Source: CAXMQZ01 sp963719055 (GTDB taxonomy: Bacteria > Acidobacteriota > Thermoanaerobaculia > Multivoradales > JAHEKO01). From it: 64,000 bases of DNA. Where the stretch lies: positions 132,406-196,405 of the forward strand of contig CAVRAU010000020.1 in NCBI GenBank assembly GCA_963719055.1. Direction: 5' to 3'. Positions 1 to 9,090 of this stretch are shown piece after piece; positions within the stretch are counted from its first letter, which is position 1, and the number at the start of each line of letters is the position of its first letter. Below the pieces are notes generated by a model, which made no database searches, had not been told where the DNA came from, and saw nothing but the letters and a program-made list of their open reading frames with translations. Both the position numbers and the translations under genes were made by a program.

Positions 1-304
1 TGATCAGACCGGGGAGGATGATGCCGCCACGGGCATCGACACGGCGGGTGTCGGGGTGGGCTTCGAGCAACTCCGCTTGTGGCCCCAGCTGGGCGATGGA
101 GTCGCCCACGATCAGCACAGCGCCTTCTTCGATGAGGGTGTCGTTCTCGTCGAAGGTGACGACGGTGCCGTTGTGGACGATCAGCTCCCCGATATCGTTC
201 GAGTCGCCGTTGCCGACCACGGGAGGGGATGGCTGTGGCTCCGATTGACAGCCGATTCCCCCAACCAGACAGATCAATGCCAGGACATTTGCTCTTGAAA
301 GCAT
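1..304 (-). CDS. Amidohydrolase-family lipoprotein, N-terminal part only
   Basis: Reading the minus strand from an ATG at 304 gives about 101 residues that run off the window edge without a stop. The first 18 residues are a lipoprotein signal ending in a lipobox (VGGIGC, Cys about 19), so the mature protein should be membrane anchored. After a short linker comes LIVHNGTVVTFDENDTLIE and then DARGGIILPGLI, the small beta-sandwich and entry to the TIM barrel typical of imidazolonepropionase/cytosine-deaminase-type amidohydrolases. The metal-binding HxH that normally follows lies outside the window, so substrate cannot be judged. It is divergent from the marR-type gene at 423 and shares its intergenic region. 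Confidence 0.8.
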   Translation of the reverse strand, partial: MLSRANVLALICLVGGIGCQSEPQPSPPVVGNGDSNDIGELIVHNGTVVTFDENDTLIEEGAVLIVGDSIAQLGPQAELLEAHPDTRRVDARGGIILPGLI

Positions 305-356
305 GACTCGGCGATCATCTCACACAGCTCTCAGGGAGATCGGTCTCGTCAGGTGC

Positions 357-400
357 TTGCAAATTTGTTACGCTTTCGTATAATACGAAGTCGTAACAAA
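357..400 (+). promoter_or_regulatory. Promoter with overlapping palindromic operator upstream of marR-dinB
   Basis: A -35-like TTGCAA (357-362) and a perfect -10 TATAAT (379-384) are 16 bases apart. The -10 sits at the centre of an imperfect 37-base palindrome (364-400) with arms TTTGTTACG/CGTAACAAA and TTCGTAT/ATACGAA around a central A, only the two bases between arms on each side not pairing. It is strikingly AT-rich for this GC-rich sequence. MarR regulators bind such dyads as dimers, so autorepression of the gene at 423 is the obvious reading. It could also control the divergent lipoprotein gene. Confidence 0.75.
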
Positions 401-422
401 TGGAATCCCGCACCCCTTCACG

Positions 423-887
423 ATGAGATCTCGAAAAGACTCCGGCCAAACGCTGAAGATCGTCTCGCCTGTCCACAAGGCTCTGAGGCAGATCTCGGAA
501 TATCTGATTCGCCAGATGGACGAGATCGATGCTCCTGGTTGGGAGTCCCACCTGTTGAGCTACGTGGAGGTCTATGGCCCTTGTCGAGTCAGCGAGCTGC
601 GGAAGGTGTTCGGGTACAACCCGTCCACACTGACCAGTGTTCTCGACAGGCTGGAGTCGGAGGGACTGATTTCGCGGCGGCCCAATCGGTCAGACCGTCG
701 GTCCATTCTGATCGCAGTCACGACGAAGGGACGTCGGATCGGGCGTGCTGCGAGGCGGGTGGTAGAGGACTTCGAGGTGGACATCCTCGAGAACCTGTCG
801 GCCAGCGATCTGGAGGGATTTCGTCGGGTCATGGCAGCCATCGCGGAGGTAACCCAGGTAGAGCTCAGAAGAGAGGTGGGGAAATGA
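423..887 (+). CDS. MarR-family transcriptional regulator
   Basis: The 154-residue protein has the usual MarR length. Helical dimerisation segments flank a winged helix (about residues 45-110) with YNPSTLTSVLDRLESEGLI as the recognition region and RRPNRSDRRSILIAVTTKG as the wing, including the conserved D-R-R. It should be a cytoplasmic dimeric DNA-binding protein responding to a small ligand or oxidant; no ligand can be inferred. A palindromic operator covers its -10 element. Its stop overlaps the start of the DinB gene (ATGA at 884-887), so the two are translationally coupled, and the regulator probably controls expression of that DinB protein. Intact. Confidence 0.93.
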   Translation: MRSRKDSGQTLKIVSPVHKALRQISEYLIRQMDEIDAPGWESHLLSYVEVYGPCRVSELRKVFGYNPSTLTSVLDRLESEGLISRRPNRSDRRSILIAVTTKGRRIGRAARRVVEDFEVDILENLSASDLEGFRRVMAAIAEVTQVELRREVGK

Positions 888-1369
888 ATGAGATGTTGAA
901 GATGCAGCTGGGAGTGACCCAAGGGATCTTTCAGGTCAATACCGACGGTGTCACTCACGAAGAGAGCCTTCGTCAGCCCGCGGAGTCGGGTAATTGCATG
1001 AACTGGATTGCGGGCCATCTGGTCACCGCCTACAACTCGATCTTGCCCAGCCTCGGCGAAGAGACTGTGTGGGACGAGGCCCGTAGAGAGATCTACAGTC
1101 GCGGATCGGATCCACTGAACGAAACCGGGAGCGCCGTGGAGTTCGGCGAGATCTGCGGGGCCTTCGACACCGCACACGAGCGGTTGATGCGGGGGCTGGA
1201 GAACCTGGCAGCGGATCGCCTTGCCGAGCCCGCCCCCTACAGTCCCGGAAACAATCCAGACGAGACCCTGGGCTCACTGCTCCATTTGATCGCCTTTCAC
1301 CAGGCGTATCACGTCGGCCAACTCGGCCTCGGTCGCCGGCTCGTGGGTAGAGCCGGCGGCGTCAAGTAA
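884..1369 (+). CDS. DinB-family four-helix protein
   Basis: This 161-residue protein begins at the ATG that overlaps the regulator stop (ATGA). The pattern NCMNWIAGHLVTAYNSIL near residue 40 and LIAFHQAYHVGQLGLGRRL near the C-terminus gives the His residues of the DinB/DUF664 metal-binding four-helix bundle. Family members include thiol-dependent S-transferases (bacillithiol or mycothiol type) and uncharacterised stress proteins. Coupling to a MarR regulator suggests inducible detoxification, but no substrate can be named. Nothing indicates damage to the frame. Confidence 0.85.
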   Translation: MNEMLKMQLGVTQGIFQVNTDGVTHEESLRQPAESGNCMNWIAGHLVTAYNSILPSLGEETVWDEARREIYSRGSDPLNETGSAVEFGEICGAFDTAHERLMRGLENLAADRLAEPAPYSPGNNPDETLGSLLHLIAFHQAYHVGQLGLGRRLVGRAGGVK

Positions 1370-1398
1370 TCCCGCAGCCGGACAGAGAGGTTTGAATC

Positions 1399-1785
1399 AT
1401 GAGTGCAACCCGCGTAGTTCCCATCTATACAGCCAACGATCTCGAAAAGACCCTTGCCTGGTATCGGGACGTTTTCGGGGCTGAGGTCGGTCAGACTTTC
1501 GAGCATGAAGGCAAGCTCGTGGGTGCAGCCGTTCACTACGGCAAGGTCGAGATGTGGTTTAGCCAGGATGACCTGGCCAAGGGCAGCGATCGAAAGAAAG
1601 GCGAAGGATTTCGCATCATTCTAGAGACCGATCAGAATGTCGACGATCTGGCAGCTGGGATCAAGAACCGGGGTGGCGAGATCCTGTCCGGGCCGGAAGA
1701 TCAGGAGTGGGGAGTGCGGATGTTCGCGGTCGCCGACCCGGATGGATTCAAGATCACGATCTCCACACCGGTCGTGATCAACTGA
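1399..1785 (+). CDS. VOC (glyoxalase/bleomycin-resistance fold) protein
   Basis: 128 residues, a single VOC module: VVPIYTANDLEKTLAWYRDV at the start is the classic first beta-alpha unit, and GVRMFAVADPDGFKITI near the end is the last strand with the conserved D-P-D-G. Members are dimeric, often metal-dependent enzymes or binding proteins for electrophiles and antibiotics. The usual metal-ligand positions are not obvious in the first half, so it may be a non-catalytic or binding member. It lies 29 bases after the DinB gene on the same strand and could belong to the same MarR-controlled unit. It ends three bases from the convergent gene on the minus strand. Confidence 0.85.
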   Translation: MSATRVVPIYTANDLEKTLAWYRDVFGAEVGQTFEHEGKLVGAAVHYGKVEMWFSQDDLAKGSDRKKGEGFRIILETDQNVDDLAAGIKNRGGEILSGPEDQEWGVRMFAVADPDGFKITISTPVVIN

Positions 1786-1788
1786 AGA

Positions 1789-2322
1789 TCACCTTCGGGG
1801 ATCAATTCGCCAGAGATCGAGATCCGGCGTCGGATCATCACGGATGACCCGATCCAGCAGGGCATCGAAATCAGCCACAGGAAAGCGTCCGTGGACCGTC
1901 CCTAGTGGCTCGATCCCAAGCGCCTGGAGGCCGCGCTCTCGCGCGATCTCGAGGCTGCGGCGCAAGGCCAGCTCGATCCATTCGACGCGCCAGGTCGGGT
2001 CCTGGGACAGGTCGTGGACGATCGCCAGGAGGCGAAAAGGGTGGCGATCTCGAATATGGACGCTGCCCGGTTGGGCGGGCTCGGCCTCCCAGGCATCGGT
2101 CATGACGCGGATCGGGTGTTCGCGGGGCTCCAGGACCTTGGGCGAGGAGCTTAGGGCGAACCAGGTGTCCTCCTCCAGTACCAGCCCCTGAATTGGGAAC
2201 GGAGGCTGGTGGTGGGGCGCAATGGTTACCCCACTCCGGTTGCGAGCCGGCAGGTGGACAAGGCGCAAATGGCTGCGGTCTTTGGCCATGGTCGTCCCGA
2301 ACGCCTGCGAGGCCAAGGTCAC
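1789..2322 (-). CDS. Hypothetical protein, macro-domain-like C-terminal half
   Basis: The minus-strand frame gives 177 residues from a GTG at 2322; an in-frame ATG at 2289 (start MAKDRSHLRL) is an equally good start. Residues 1-60 carry a strand-rich segment (FPIQGLVLEEDTWFALSS). The second half has RVEWIELALRRSLEIARERG followed by LQALGIEPLGTVHGRFP, which resembles the helix-strand-loop pattern of macro or A1pp-type folds. I do not recognise a defined family and assign no activity. It ends three bases from the glyoxalase-fold gene, so the two are convergent without room for a separate terminator. Confidence 0.55.
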   Translation of the reverse strand: MTLASQAFGTTMAKDRSHLRLVHLPARNRSGVTIAPHHQPPFPIQGLVLEEDTWFALSSSPKVLEPREHPIRVMTDAWEAEPAQPGSVHIRDRHPFRLLAIVHDLSQDPTWRVEWIELALRRSLEIARERGLQALGIEPLGTVHGRFPVADFDALLDRVIRDDPTPDLDLWRIDPRR

Positions 2323-2477
2323 CGCACAGACCCCCGAAGTATTGTCCCTTTGAGGGAGCGGCGTCCAATGTATAAGAACCAGCGAATATGTTGCCGGCTC
2401 GCAATCTCGTGCCAGTCCGGTCGACGGCGATCGCTGTGAGACTCTGCTACGGTTGCGACGTCTTTCCGGGTGCGCTG

Positions 2478-3066
2478 ATGTCTGAAACCGCCGTGACAGA
2501 TCTGTTCCTCGAGCTGACGCCAGAACGTGTCCTCGCGGCGGTGGAGGCCGGCGGGCTCGAATGCAACAATCTCTGTTACCCGCTCAATTCGTTCGAGAAT
2601 GCACTTGGGCAATGTGCTTCTGCGTGACAGCAGTCTTCATCTGCTCGATTTCGACGACATGTGCTGCGGGCCGCCGGTGCAGGATCTGTGGCTGGCGTTG
2701 CCTGGGCGTGACGAAGAGACGATGCGTCTGCGCGAGTCGTTTCTGGTCGGCTACGAGCAGTTTCGACATTTCGACCGCGCGAGCCTGAGGCTGATCGAGC
2801 CCCTGCGGGGGATGCGCATGGTGCGCTACGCGGTGTGGCTCGCCCGCCGATGGCACGATCCGGCCTTTCGAGCCGGCTGGCCGCACTTCGGCACCTTCGA
2901 ATTCTGGGAGGGTGAGACCCGGGACCTGGAGGAGCAGCTCCAGGTCATTCGCAACGAGGGCGGTGGCGAAGGAGTCGTTGGCGGTGTGGATGAGATGCCT
3001 CTCACCGGAGAGTCGCCGGAAGAGCTCACGAACAAGGACTACTTCTGGGATTGGGACGGCGAATGA
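2478..3066 (+). pseudogene. SrkA/YihE-like stress kinase with its core deleted
   Basis: The N-terminus from the ATG at 2478 (LFLELTPERVLAAVEAGG, then LNSFEN) matches the opening of SrkA (YihE) kinases, where NSYEN is normally followed by the nucleotide-binding lobe. Around 2600 the frame changes and the sequence is already at the catalytic-loop end (HLGNVLLRD, then LLDFDDMCCGPPVQDLW) and continues through the normal C-terminus (IEPLRGMRMVRYAVWLARRW). About 150-170 residues carrying the ATP-binding lobe and the catalytic Asp are missing. Intact SrkA is about 330 residues; here about 195 remain. As written it cannot be an active kinase. Either a real deletion or an assembly collapse would explain it. 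Confidence 0.8.
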
Positions 3067-3127
3067 GTCTTGCCAGCCGGCGACCGGCACCTCGGAATAT
3101 CTGGCAATCTACTGGGGAGAGATGACG

Positions 3128-3833
3128 ATGACCGAAAGTCGGCAGATTCTGGCAACGGTGGCGCTTTTCGAATCGCTGACCGACGAGGAGCTCGCTGCGG
3201 TCTCCGAGCTCGCCACCGAGGTCGAGTGGCAAGCTGGTGACGAGATCTACTCGCTGGGAGAGCCTGGCGGGTCCATGTTTGCCGTTCTCGAGGGTGCGGT
3301 GGAGCTGTTCGGCATCGTCAGCGGAGTCGAGAAGCTCTTTCTGACCGTGCGTGCCGGCGGAGTGTTCGGTCTGTTGACCATGCTCGATCAGGGCGATCGC
3401 CCTGGAAACGCGAGGGCTCTGGAGAAGACGACAGCTTTCGTCTTGGAGCACGCAGGCTTGAATGCTCTATTGGCCGATCGTCCCGAGACCGGGATCAAGA
3501 TTCTCGAAGGAGTGGGCAGGGTCCTGGGACAGCGGGTCAGGACCTTGACCCAGCAGTACGATGCCACGTTGGCGTGGAACCTCGAGGTCACCGGTCTGAC
3601 CAGCCTCAATCTCGAACGGCTGATGACCGACCGGGTCGGGGTCAGCGTCGAGACTCTCCGCGGCGAACCGCTGCGTGGCATATTGGTGAGATTCGAGCAG
3701 AGCGCCGCGGGCCACGAGCTCTATCTCAAGGGCACAGGACAGCCAGATACACGTGATTCCGTATCACGCCATTGTGCGCATCTCGGTGGATGAAGGTCAC
3801 GTGGAGACCCGAGAGGATACCCCCACCTTCTAG
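3128..3833 (+). CDS. Cyclic-nucleotide-binding domain protein with LSm/Hfq-like tail (frameshifted)
   Basis: The ATG at 3128 is chosen because GGGGAGA at 3114-3120 is 7 bases away, while the upstream ATG at 3122 is too close. Residues 1-115 form a cNMP-binding beta-roll (ALFESLTDEELAAVSELA, AGDEIYSLGEPGGSMFAVLE, FGLLTMLDQGDRPGNARAL). No helix-turn-helix follows, so it is not a CRP-type DNA binder. The last 70 residues (LERLMTDRVGVSVETLRGE, then after a +1 frame change near 3745 HVIPYHAIVRISVDE) resemble an Sm-like barrel; the final strand recalls the Hfq YKHAIS motif. The tail assignment is inference. It sits 11 bases upstream of pilT. Confidence 0.75.
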
Positions 3834-3844
3834 GAAGGCGAACC

Positions 3845-4941
3845 ATGGCAGCCATCGACAGGTATTTGAAATACGCGGTGTCCCTGGAGGCCTCCGACCT
3901 CCATCTCTCGGGCAATACCCGTCCCATGATGCGGGTGCACGGCACCATGCTGCCAGCCCTGGGGGAGCAAACCCAGGTTCTGGACGAAGCCGAGATGGAT
4001 CGACTGGTCGAAGAGATCATGCCGAGCCGCTCGAAAACCGAGCTGGCGGAGCGCCTCGATACCGATTTTGCCTATGCCGTGGAGGGTCTGGGCAGGTTTC
4101 GAGTCAACGTTTTCCGGAATCATCGTGGAACCGGCGCGGTGCTGCGCCACATACCGGGCAAGATCCTGACGTTCGAGGAGCTCAAGCTGCCGCAGAGCCT
4201 GGCCCAGTTCTGCCTGCTGAACAAGGGTCTGGTGCTGGTGACGGGTCCCACCGGAAGTGGCAAATCCACTACGTTGGCGGCCATGGTCGACTACATCAAC
4301 ACCCATCGTCAGGATCACATCATCACCATCGAGGATCCGATCGAGTTTGTCCATGAGAACAAGCAGTGCCGAGTCAGCCAGCGGGAGGTCAAGGAGCACG
4401 CCGAGAGCTTCGAGCGGGCTCTGCGGGCGGCTCTGAGAGAGGACCCCGATATCGTGCTGGTGGGCGAGATGCGGGATCTGGAGACCACGGAGACGGCCAT
4501 CGAAACCGCCGAGACCGGTCATCTGGTGTTGGGCACCCTGCACACCTCGACGGCCGCCACGACCATCGATCGGATCATCGATCAGTTTCCCTCACGAGCG
4601 TCAGGCTCAGGTGCGCACCATGTTGGCCGCCTCGCTGAAAGGGGTCGTCTGTCAGACCCTCTGCAAGCGGGCCGATGGAGGTGGCCGCGTCGCGGCTCTC
4701 GAGATCATGGTGGTCACACACGGCATGGCGGCCAACATTCGCGATGGCAAGACCCATCAGATCCCGACCGCCATCCAGACGGGCAAGAGCGCTCGGCATG
4801 CAGCTGCTCAACGAGGATCTGGTTCGTCTGGTCAAAGAGCACGCCATCGAGGCCGAGGAGGCCTATCTCAAGGCCATCGACAAGACCGATATGGCGAACA
4901 AGCTGCGGACGGCAGGATTCCGCATCGAAGACACCGGTTAG
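3845..4941 (+). CDS. pilT: Twitching-motility retraction ATPase PilT (two frameshifts)
   Basis: PilT is the hexameric cytoplasmic ATPase that drives type IV pilus retraction. The first 250 residues show DLHLSGNTRPMMRVHG (N-terminal PAS-like domain), Walker A GPTGSGKSTT, the Asp box IITIEDPIEFVHENK, Walker B DPDIVLVGEMRD and the His box ETGHLVLGTLHTSTA. One extra base near 4590 and another near 4792 break the frame; reading through them gives HERQAQVRTMLAASLKGVV and LGMQLLNEDLVRLV, so the whole protein is about 365 residues, normal for PilT. It follows the cNMP-binding gene by 11 bases and precedes a GGDEF-ATPase, suggesting nucleotide-second-messenger control of retraction. The prepilins at 15-16.5 kb are a possible partner set. 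Confidence 0.93.
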
Positions 4942-5044
4942 GTGGCGAGCCACTGCGGTTCCGTGGCGTGATCCACAGCCAAAATCACTGAATTTGCTTA
5001 CACTTTGGGCGGAGAATCACCCCGTCTCCGGCGGGTGACCTGTG

Positions 5045-7770
5045 ATGGCTGTGCAGCAAGAATCCAGCTCCGTAGTGAGCGCCGACCTGATCTATACGGA
5101 TGACCTGACCGGTCTGCGCAATCGGCGGTTTTTGTACCAGGTCTTTGGTGAAGGCTGGGGTGAGGTCACCGGCTCCGGCCATGAGCTGTCGTTGGCGATC
5201 GTCGATCTGGACTATTTCAAGCAGGTCAACGACACCCACGGCCACCTGACGGGAGATCTTCGTACTGGCCGAGACGGCCTGTCTCATCCAGGAGTTCCTG
5301 GCCGAGGAAGACCACGCCATTCGCTACGGTGGTGACGAGTTTGTCCTGCTCTTGCCGAAGCGTTCCAAGTCGGAGGCCCGGGATCTCGTGGAGCGACTCC
5401 GCAGAGCCATGGCCGACAAGGAGTTCGTCTCCAAGGAGGAGAGCCAACCGCTGGAGGTCGTCCTCTCCTTCAGCATCGGTGTGGCCAGCTTTCCGGAGGA
5501 CGGCTCTTCCGGCGAAGAGCTCGTGGCGGCGGCGGACAAGGCTCTGTACGCCTCCAAGAAGGCTGGACGAAACTGCGTCACCTTGTCAGGCGAGCTGCCA
5601 GCGGGGCTCGAGGACGAGATCGACAGGTTCAGGACATTCCCCTGCAAGACTCTGGTGGGCCGCCAGGAGTTCATCGAGGCCTTGGGAGGTCTCTGCGAGC
5701 TGATCGCTCTGGGCACCGGTACCTGGACGGCGCTCAGCGGACCGGCCGGAGTCGGCAAGACCCGTCTCTTGCATGAAGCGCTCCGTCTGGGGCTCGATTC
5801 GAGTATCTCTCCCGTCTTTGTCAACCTTGCCGAGGATCAGGCCGCCCAGCCCTACTCGGGTATTGCGAGACTGCTAGCCGGGATCGGCGCCCGCTTTCCC
5901 GATCTCCTCACCGAGGTCATACAGGATGGCGATCCCGCCCTCCTGACGTTTCTCCGCGCCCATTCCCCAGAACTGGTGGCGCCCCTGGCGGTCCAAGGAG
6001 AGGCGACTTCTTCGCTTCCTCCCGAGGTCATCCAGGGCCATCTTCTGGGCGCCCTCAAGGAACTGTCTGCGCGGCAAAAGTGGTTGTTCCTCCTGGATGA
6101 GGTGCCGTACCTCGATCTTCACAGCGCCGAGTTGCTGCGAGCCATGGTCGAAGTGGAGAGATTGCCGATCGGCGTCGTCTCGGCCCACCGAACTGCTGAC
6201 GAGGCGGTGTCCACACAACCGGGAGTCGTCTTTCTCGAGTCTCTGGATCGCAAGCCCTGGCTCGATCGCCGGCTCATCGGACCACTGTCCAGCGAATCGA
6301 TGGATGTCATGGTCTCGGTTCTGCTGCCGCATCTTCACGCCCCTGCGGAATTCTCGAGCTTTCTCTACGAAGCCACTGCCGGCAATCCACTGTTCATCGA
6401 GGAGGTGCTACGGCTCGGTATCGCCAGGGGAACCATCACCCGCCGAGGAGGCGAGTGGTTTGTGCAGCGCGTGGATCGAGAAGACCTGCCTGCCTCTCTC
6501 GAAGAAGCCATCCGGCTACGAATGTCCATACTGGACGAGGAGATCGGCGTGGGGATCTCTCGCGCCGCGGCCATCGGTACCTCTCTGACGCCCGAGGTTC
6601 TGCAGGCGCTGCTGGGCAAGAATGAAGGAGAGGTCCTCGATTTTCTGGACAAGGCGAGAGACCATGGGTTTGTCGAGGGCGGTCAGGAAGGTGAGCTGAC
6701 GGGTGTGCGCTTCGCGAGCTCGATCTTTCGAGATCAAGCGTACGAGCAGATGACCGATGTCGACCGGACCCGGGCCCATCGCGAGATCGGCAAGATCGAG
6801 GAGCATCGAGCAGGGTCCCTGGTGGGGGCGCTGTCGAGCCGGCTGGCCTATCACTTCGAGCGCGGCAAGGTCTACGAGAAGGCCAAGGCCTATCTCGAGG
6901 CCGCTCAGACGTCGGTGCCCCCGATCATCGTCGCCGGTTTGTGGGATGCGGCGGAGGTGCCGAAGCACCGTCGCCGACGGATCACCGGGGCGGCGATTCC
7001 CTTGCATCGAGAGGCCTGGCCCTGCTCTCGACGATACCTTGAGAGCCATCGCCCAGGCGTCGAAGAGCCTGTGGATGTATCCCGAGGGCAGCCCGATCGT
7101 CGATGCGGCGTGCAAGGATCTCCACCGCCAGCTCGAAAAGACCTTTGAGCATGCCGAGATCATCAGCTTGGCGGCCGTCGAAGACAGCCTGGTCGTCAAC
7201 GGCATCCCGTATCCGCCCAAGCGTCAGGAGTTCCTGGTCCGCAGCCTCCTGGAACAGCTCAAAGCGCGCGAGCTCCGTGGATTCACCGTTCGCCGGGGAA
7301 TGACGGAACAGGAGACTGCCTTTCTGGTGTCGCAGCTCGCCTCAGATGATCCGGTCGAGCGGGATCCGGAGGCCTGGGAGGCCTTGCTCGACGAGACAGG
7401 AATCGAGAACGTCGACTTCGGAGATCGGGTGTACGTACCGGCCGAGGGTGTCGCCAATGCCTCACCGATCGATCTCACCGATGTGGAGCGTCAGCGGTCG
7501 GGAGTCATCCGTGTGGCTTCGACCGCAGACGTGGAGAATCTGGCGCAGCAGACCTCCGCCTCTGAACCCGCTGACGAGTCGGCTGAGCCGGCCAGTGAGG
7601 GGGATCGCCCACCCACACTGTCGTCGGACGACCTGAGAGCGCTTCTCAACCGGTTAGAGGCGGACGCCTCTATCGACGCCGAGATCCAGACCCTCGTTCC
7701 CATGGTCGCGGATCTGTTGAAGAAGTTACTCGAGTCGGCGGACGACAAGGCCAAGGTCGAGCACAGCTGA
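5045..7770 (+). CDS. GGDEF domain - AAA/STAND-type ATPase fusion (frameshifted)
   Basis: Start ATG at 5045. The first 180 residues are a diguanylate-cyclase domain: DDLTGLRNRRFL, VDLDYFKQVNDTHGHL, then after a +1 shift near 5255 IRYGGDEFVLLLPKR with the active-site GGDEF intact. I see no RxxD inhibitory site before it. From about 5650 an ATPase module follows (VGRQEFIEAL, P-loop SGPAGVGKTRLLHEAL, Walker B-like WLFLLDEVPYLD) and a helical region. After further frame changes near 6960-7010 comes a C-terminal domain with SLWMYPEGSPIVDAACKDL and LKARELRGFTVRRGMTEQE. About 900 residues in all. It likely makes c-di-GMP under control of an ATP-dependent sensor. The next HEAT gene may be a continuation of the same protein. 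Confidence 0.82.
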
Positions 7771-7799
7771 GCTGGTCGAGGCCGTCGGCGTCGAAACGG

Positions 7800-8829
7800 T
7801 TGAGCCGCAATCCGAAGAGGAGCTCGCTGCAGAGGAGGACGGATCATCTGCGGCAGGTTCGAACCGAATGGAACTCGGTAGACGACGGAGGTCTGCTGGC
7901 CCCAGCCGAGGCACGATTCGATACGTTCGTGCACACGAGAGATCTATCCAATGCCAGCACGGTTCTGCGATTTCTCCGTCTGTGTGAGGGCTGGGATAAC
8001 GGCAGAGGTGAACTGGCGACCGAGTGTAGAAGAGCCCTGAAGAACATCGCGACCGGAGGCGCGGTGCAGCTCCTGCTGGAGGATCTCCAGGCCAGTTCCG
8101 AGCGACCTGACCAGGATGCCCTGGGACTGCTGAGCGACATCGGCATCGACGGTGGCACGGCGTTGGTGACCTTCTTGCGCGAGACCGATGACCTGCGAGC
8201 CCGTCGAGTCGTGGCAGGACTGCTCAAGAAGATCGGCGGCGAGCCCCACAGCCTGGCGCTGGACTCCATTACCCACGGGGACAATCCGGTCGTGGCCCGC
8301 CGCGTCATCGGTGTCCTCGACTATCTGTCGACGGACCTGACCGGCGACCTCGCCCGCGCTGCGACGGTTCGCAATCCGGGAGTCCTGGGAGAGGCCATCA
8401 AGATTCTGCAGCGACAGCCCCGGACGATCCAGATGCAGGTGATCGGCTCGCTGATGGAGTCCGCCTCGCCGGAGCTCGTGTGTCGCGGCGCCTACTACCT
8501 GAGCGAATGGAATCTCCAGGAGGCTCGGGGCATGCTCCTGATGCTTGCTCCGTGAGTCGGAGGATTACGAGATTCTGGCGGCGGTCACCGCGGCCGTGGC
8601 TCGCTGGCGTCTTACCGAAGCGGTGCCGATTCTGGGCGAGCTGCTGGGTAGAAAACAGGTGATGAGGATCGTGCCCGTGTTCCCCCGCGGTCTGAGACGC
8701 GAATTCGCTCGAGCCCTGGCTGCCATCGGCACACCCGAGGCCAAGAGTCAGTTGGCTGAATTCAGCAAGGATGTGGATCCGGAGGTCCGCAATATCGCCC
8801 GCGGATTGCCTGCTCCCGCCGGGGCTTGA
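7800..8829 (+). CDS. HEAT-repeat protein (frameshifted)
   Basis: From a TTG at 7800 the sequence is nearly all alpha-hairpins of the HEAT type, for example ALGLLSDIGIDGGTALVTFL, RARRVVAGLLKKIGG and VVARRVIGVLDYLS. A +1 shift near 8550 joins the second part (EDYEILAAVTAAVARWRL, ALAAIGTPEAKSQLAEFSKD), ending at 8829 after about 340 residues. No catalytic motif is visible; a protein-interaction scaffold is the likely role. Only 29 bases separate it from the stop of the GGDEF-ATPase gene, and one of the other frames in that gap is open, so it may be the C-terminal part of that protein rather than a separate gene. Confidence 0.7.
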
Positions 8830-8878
8830 ACGAACCCGAGTTGTTGATCGCCGGGCCTCTACGGTACGCTTCCACCCG

Positions 8879-9082
8879 GTGAAATCCTTCTTTCCGATGG
8901 GACGAGGCGAGGCGGCGACCCTCGTCTTCCTGATTCTCTTCAGCGCCTTCTCGTTCTTACCACTCTGGCGCACCATGGAGGTCGCCGGGATGGTGACGTT
9001 CGGCTGGCTCATGGCCGCCTTGATGGTGATCTCTCCAGCTTTGGCGCTGACCGTGTTCGTGGTCAAGAAACGTCGTAGGTAG
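8879..9082 (+). CDS. Small two-helix membrane protein preceding a sodium symporter
   Basis: About 67 residues from a GTG at 8879 (an ATG at 8897 would give 61). Two hydrophobic helices (AATLVFLILFSAFSFLPLW and MVTFGWLMAALMVISPALAL) are joined by a short loop and end in the basic tail VKKRRR. Small proteins of this layout (DUF3311/DUF997 type) are commonly encoded immediately upstream of sodium:solute symporters, and the symporter start here is 8 bases after the stop. A role as an accessory or assembly subunit of the transporter is inferred from this arrangement, not from a motif. Confidence 0.6.
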   Translation: MKSFFPMGRGEAATLVFLILFSAFSFLPLWRTMEVAGMVTFGWLMAALMVISPALALTVFVVKKRRR

Positions 9083-9090
9083 GGCAGCCG

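Noticed and set aside
353..883. Upstream extension of the DinB gene to 353
   Set aside because: The extension overlaps the whole MarR gene and its operator and has no similarity to DinB proteins. The ATGA overlap at 884 gives a normal-length protein.
3128..8829. Programmed ribosomal frameshifting in pilT and the GGDEF gene
   Set aside because: No slippery heptamers with downstream pseudoknots were evident, and the same kind of frame change occurs in unrelated genes throughout the window.
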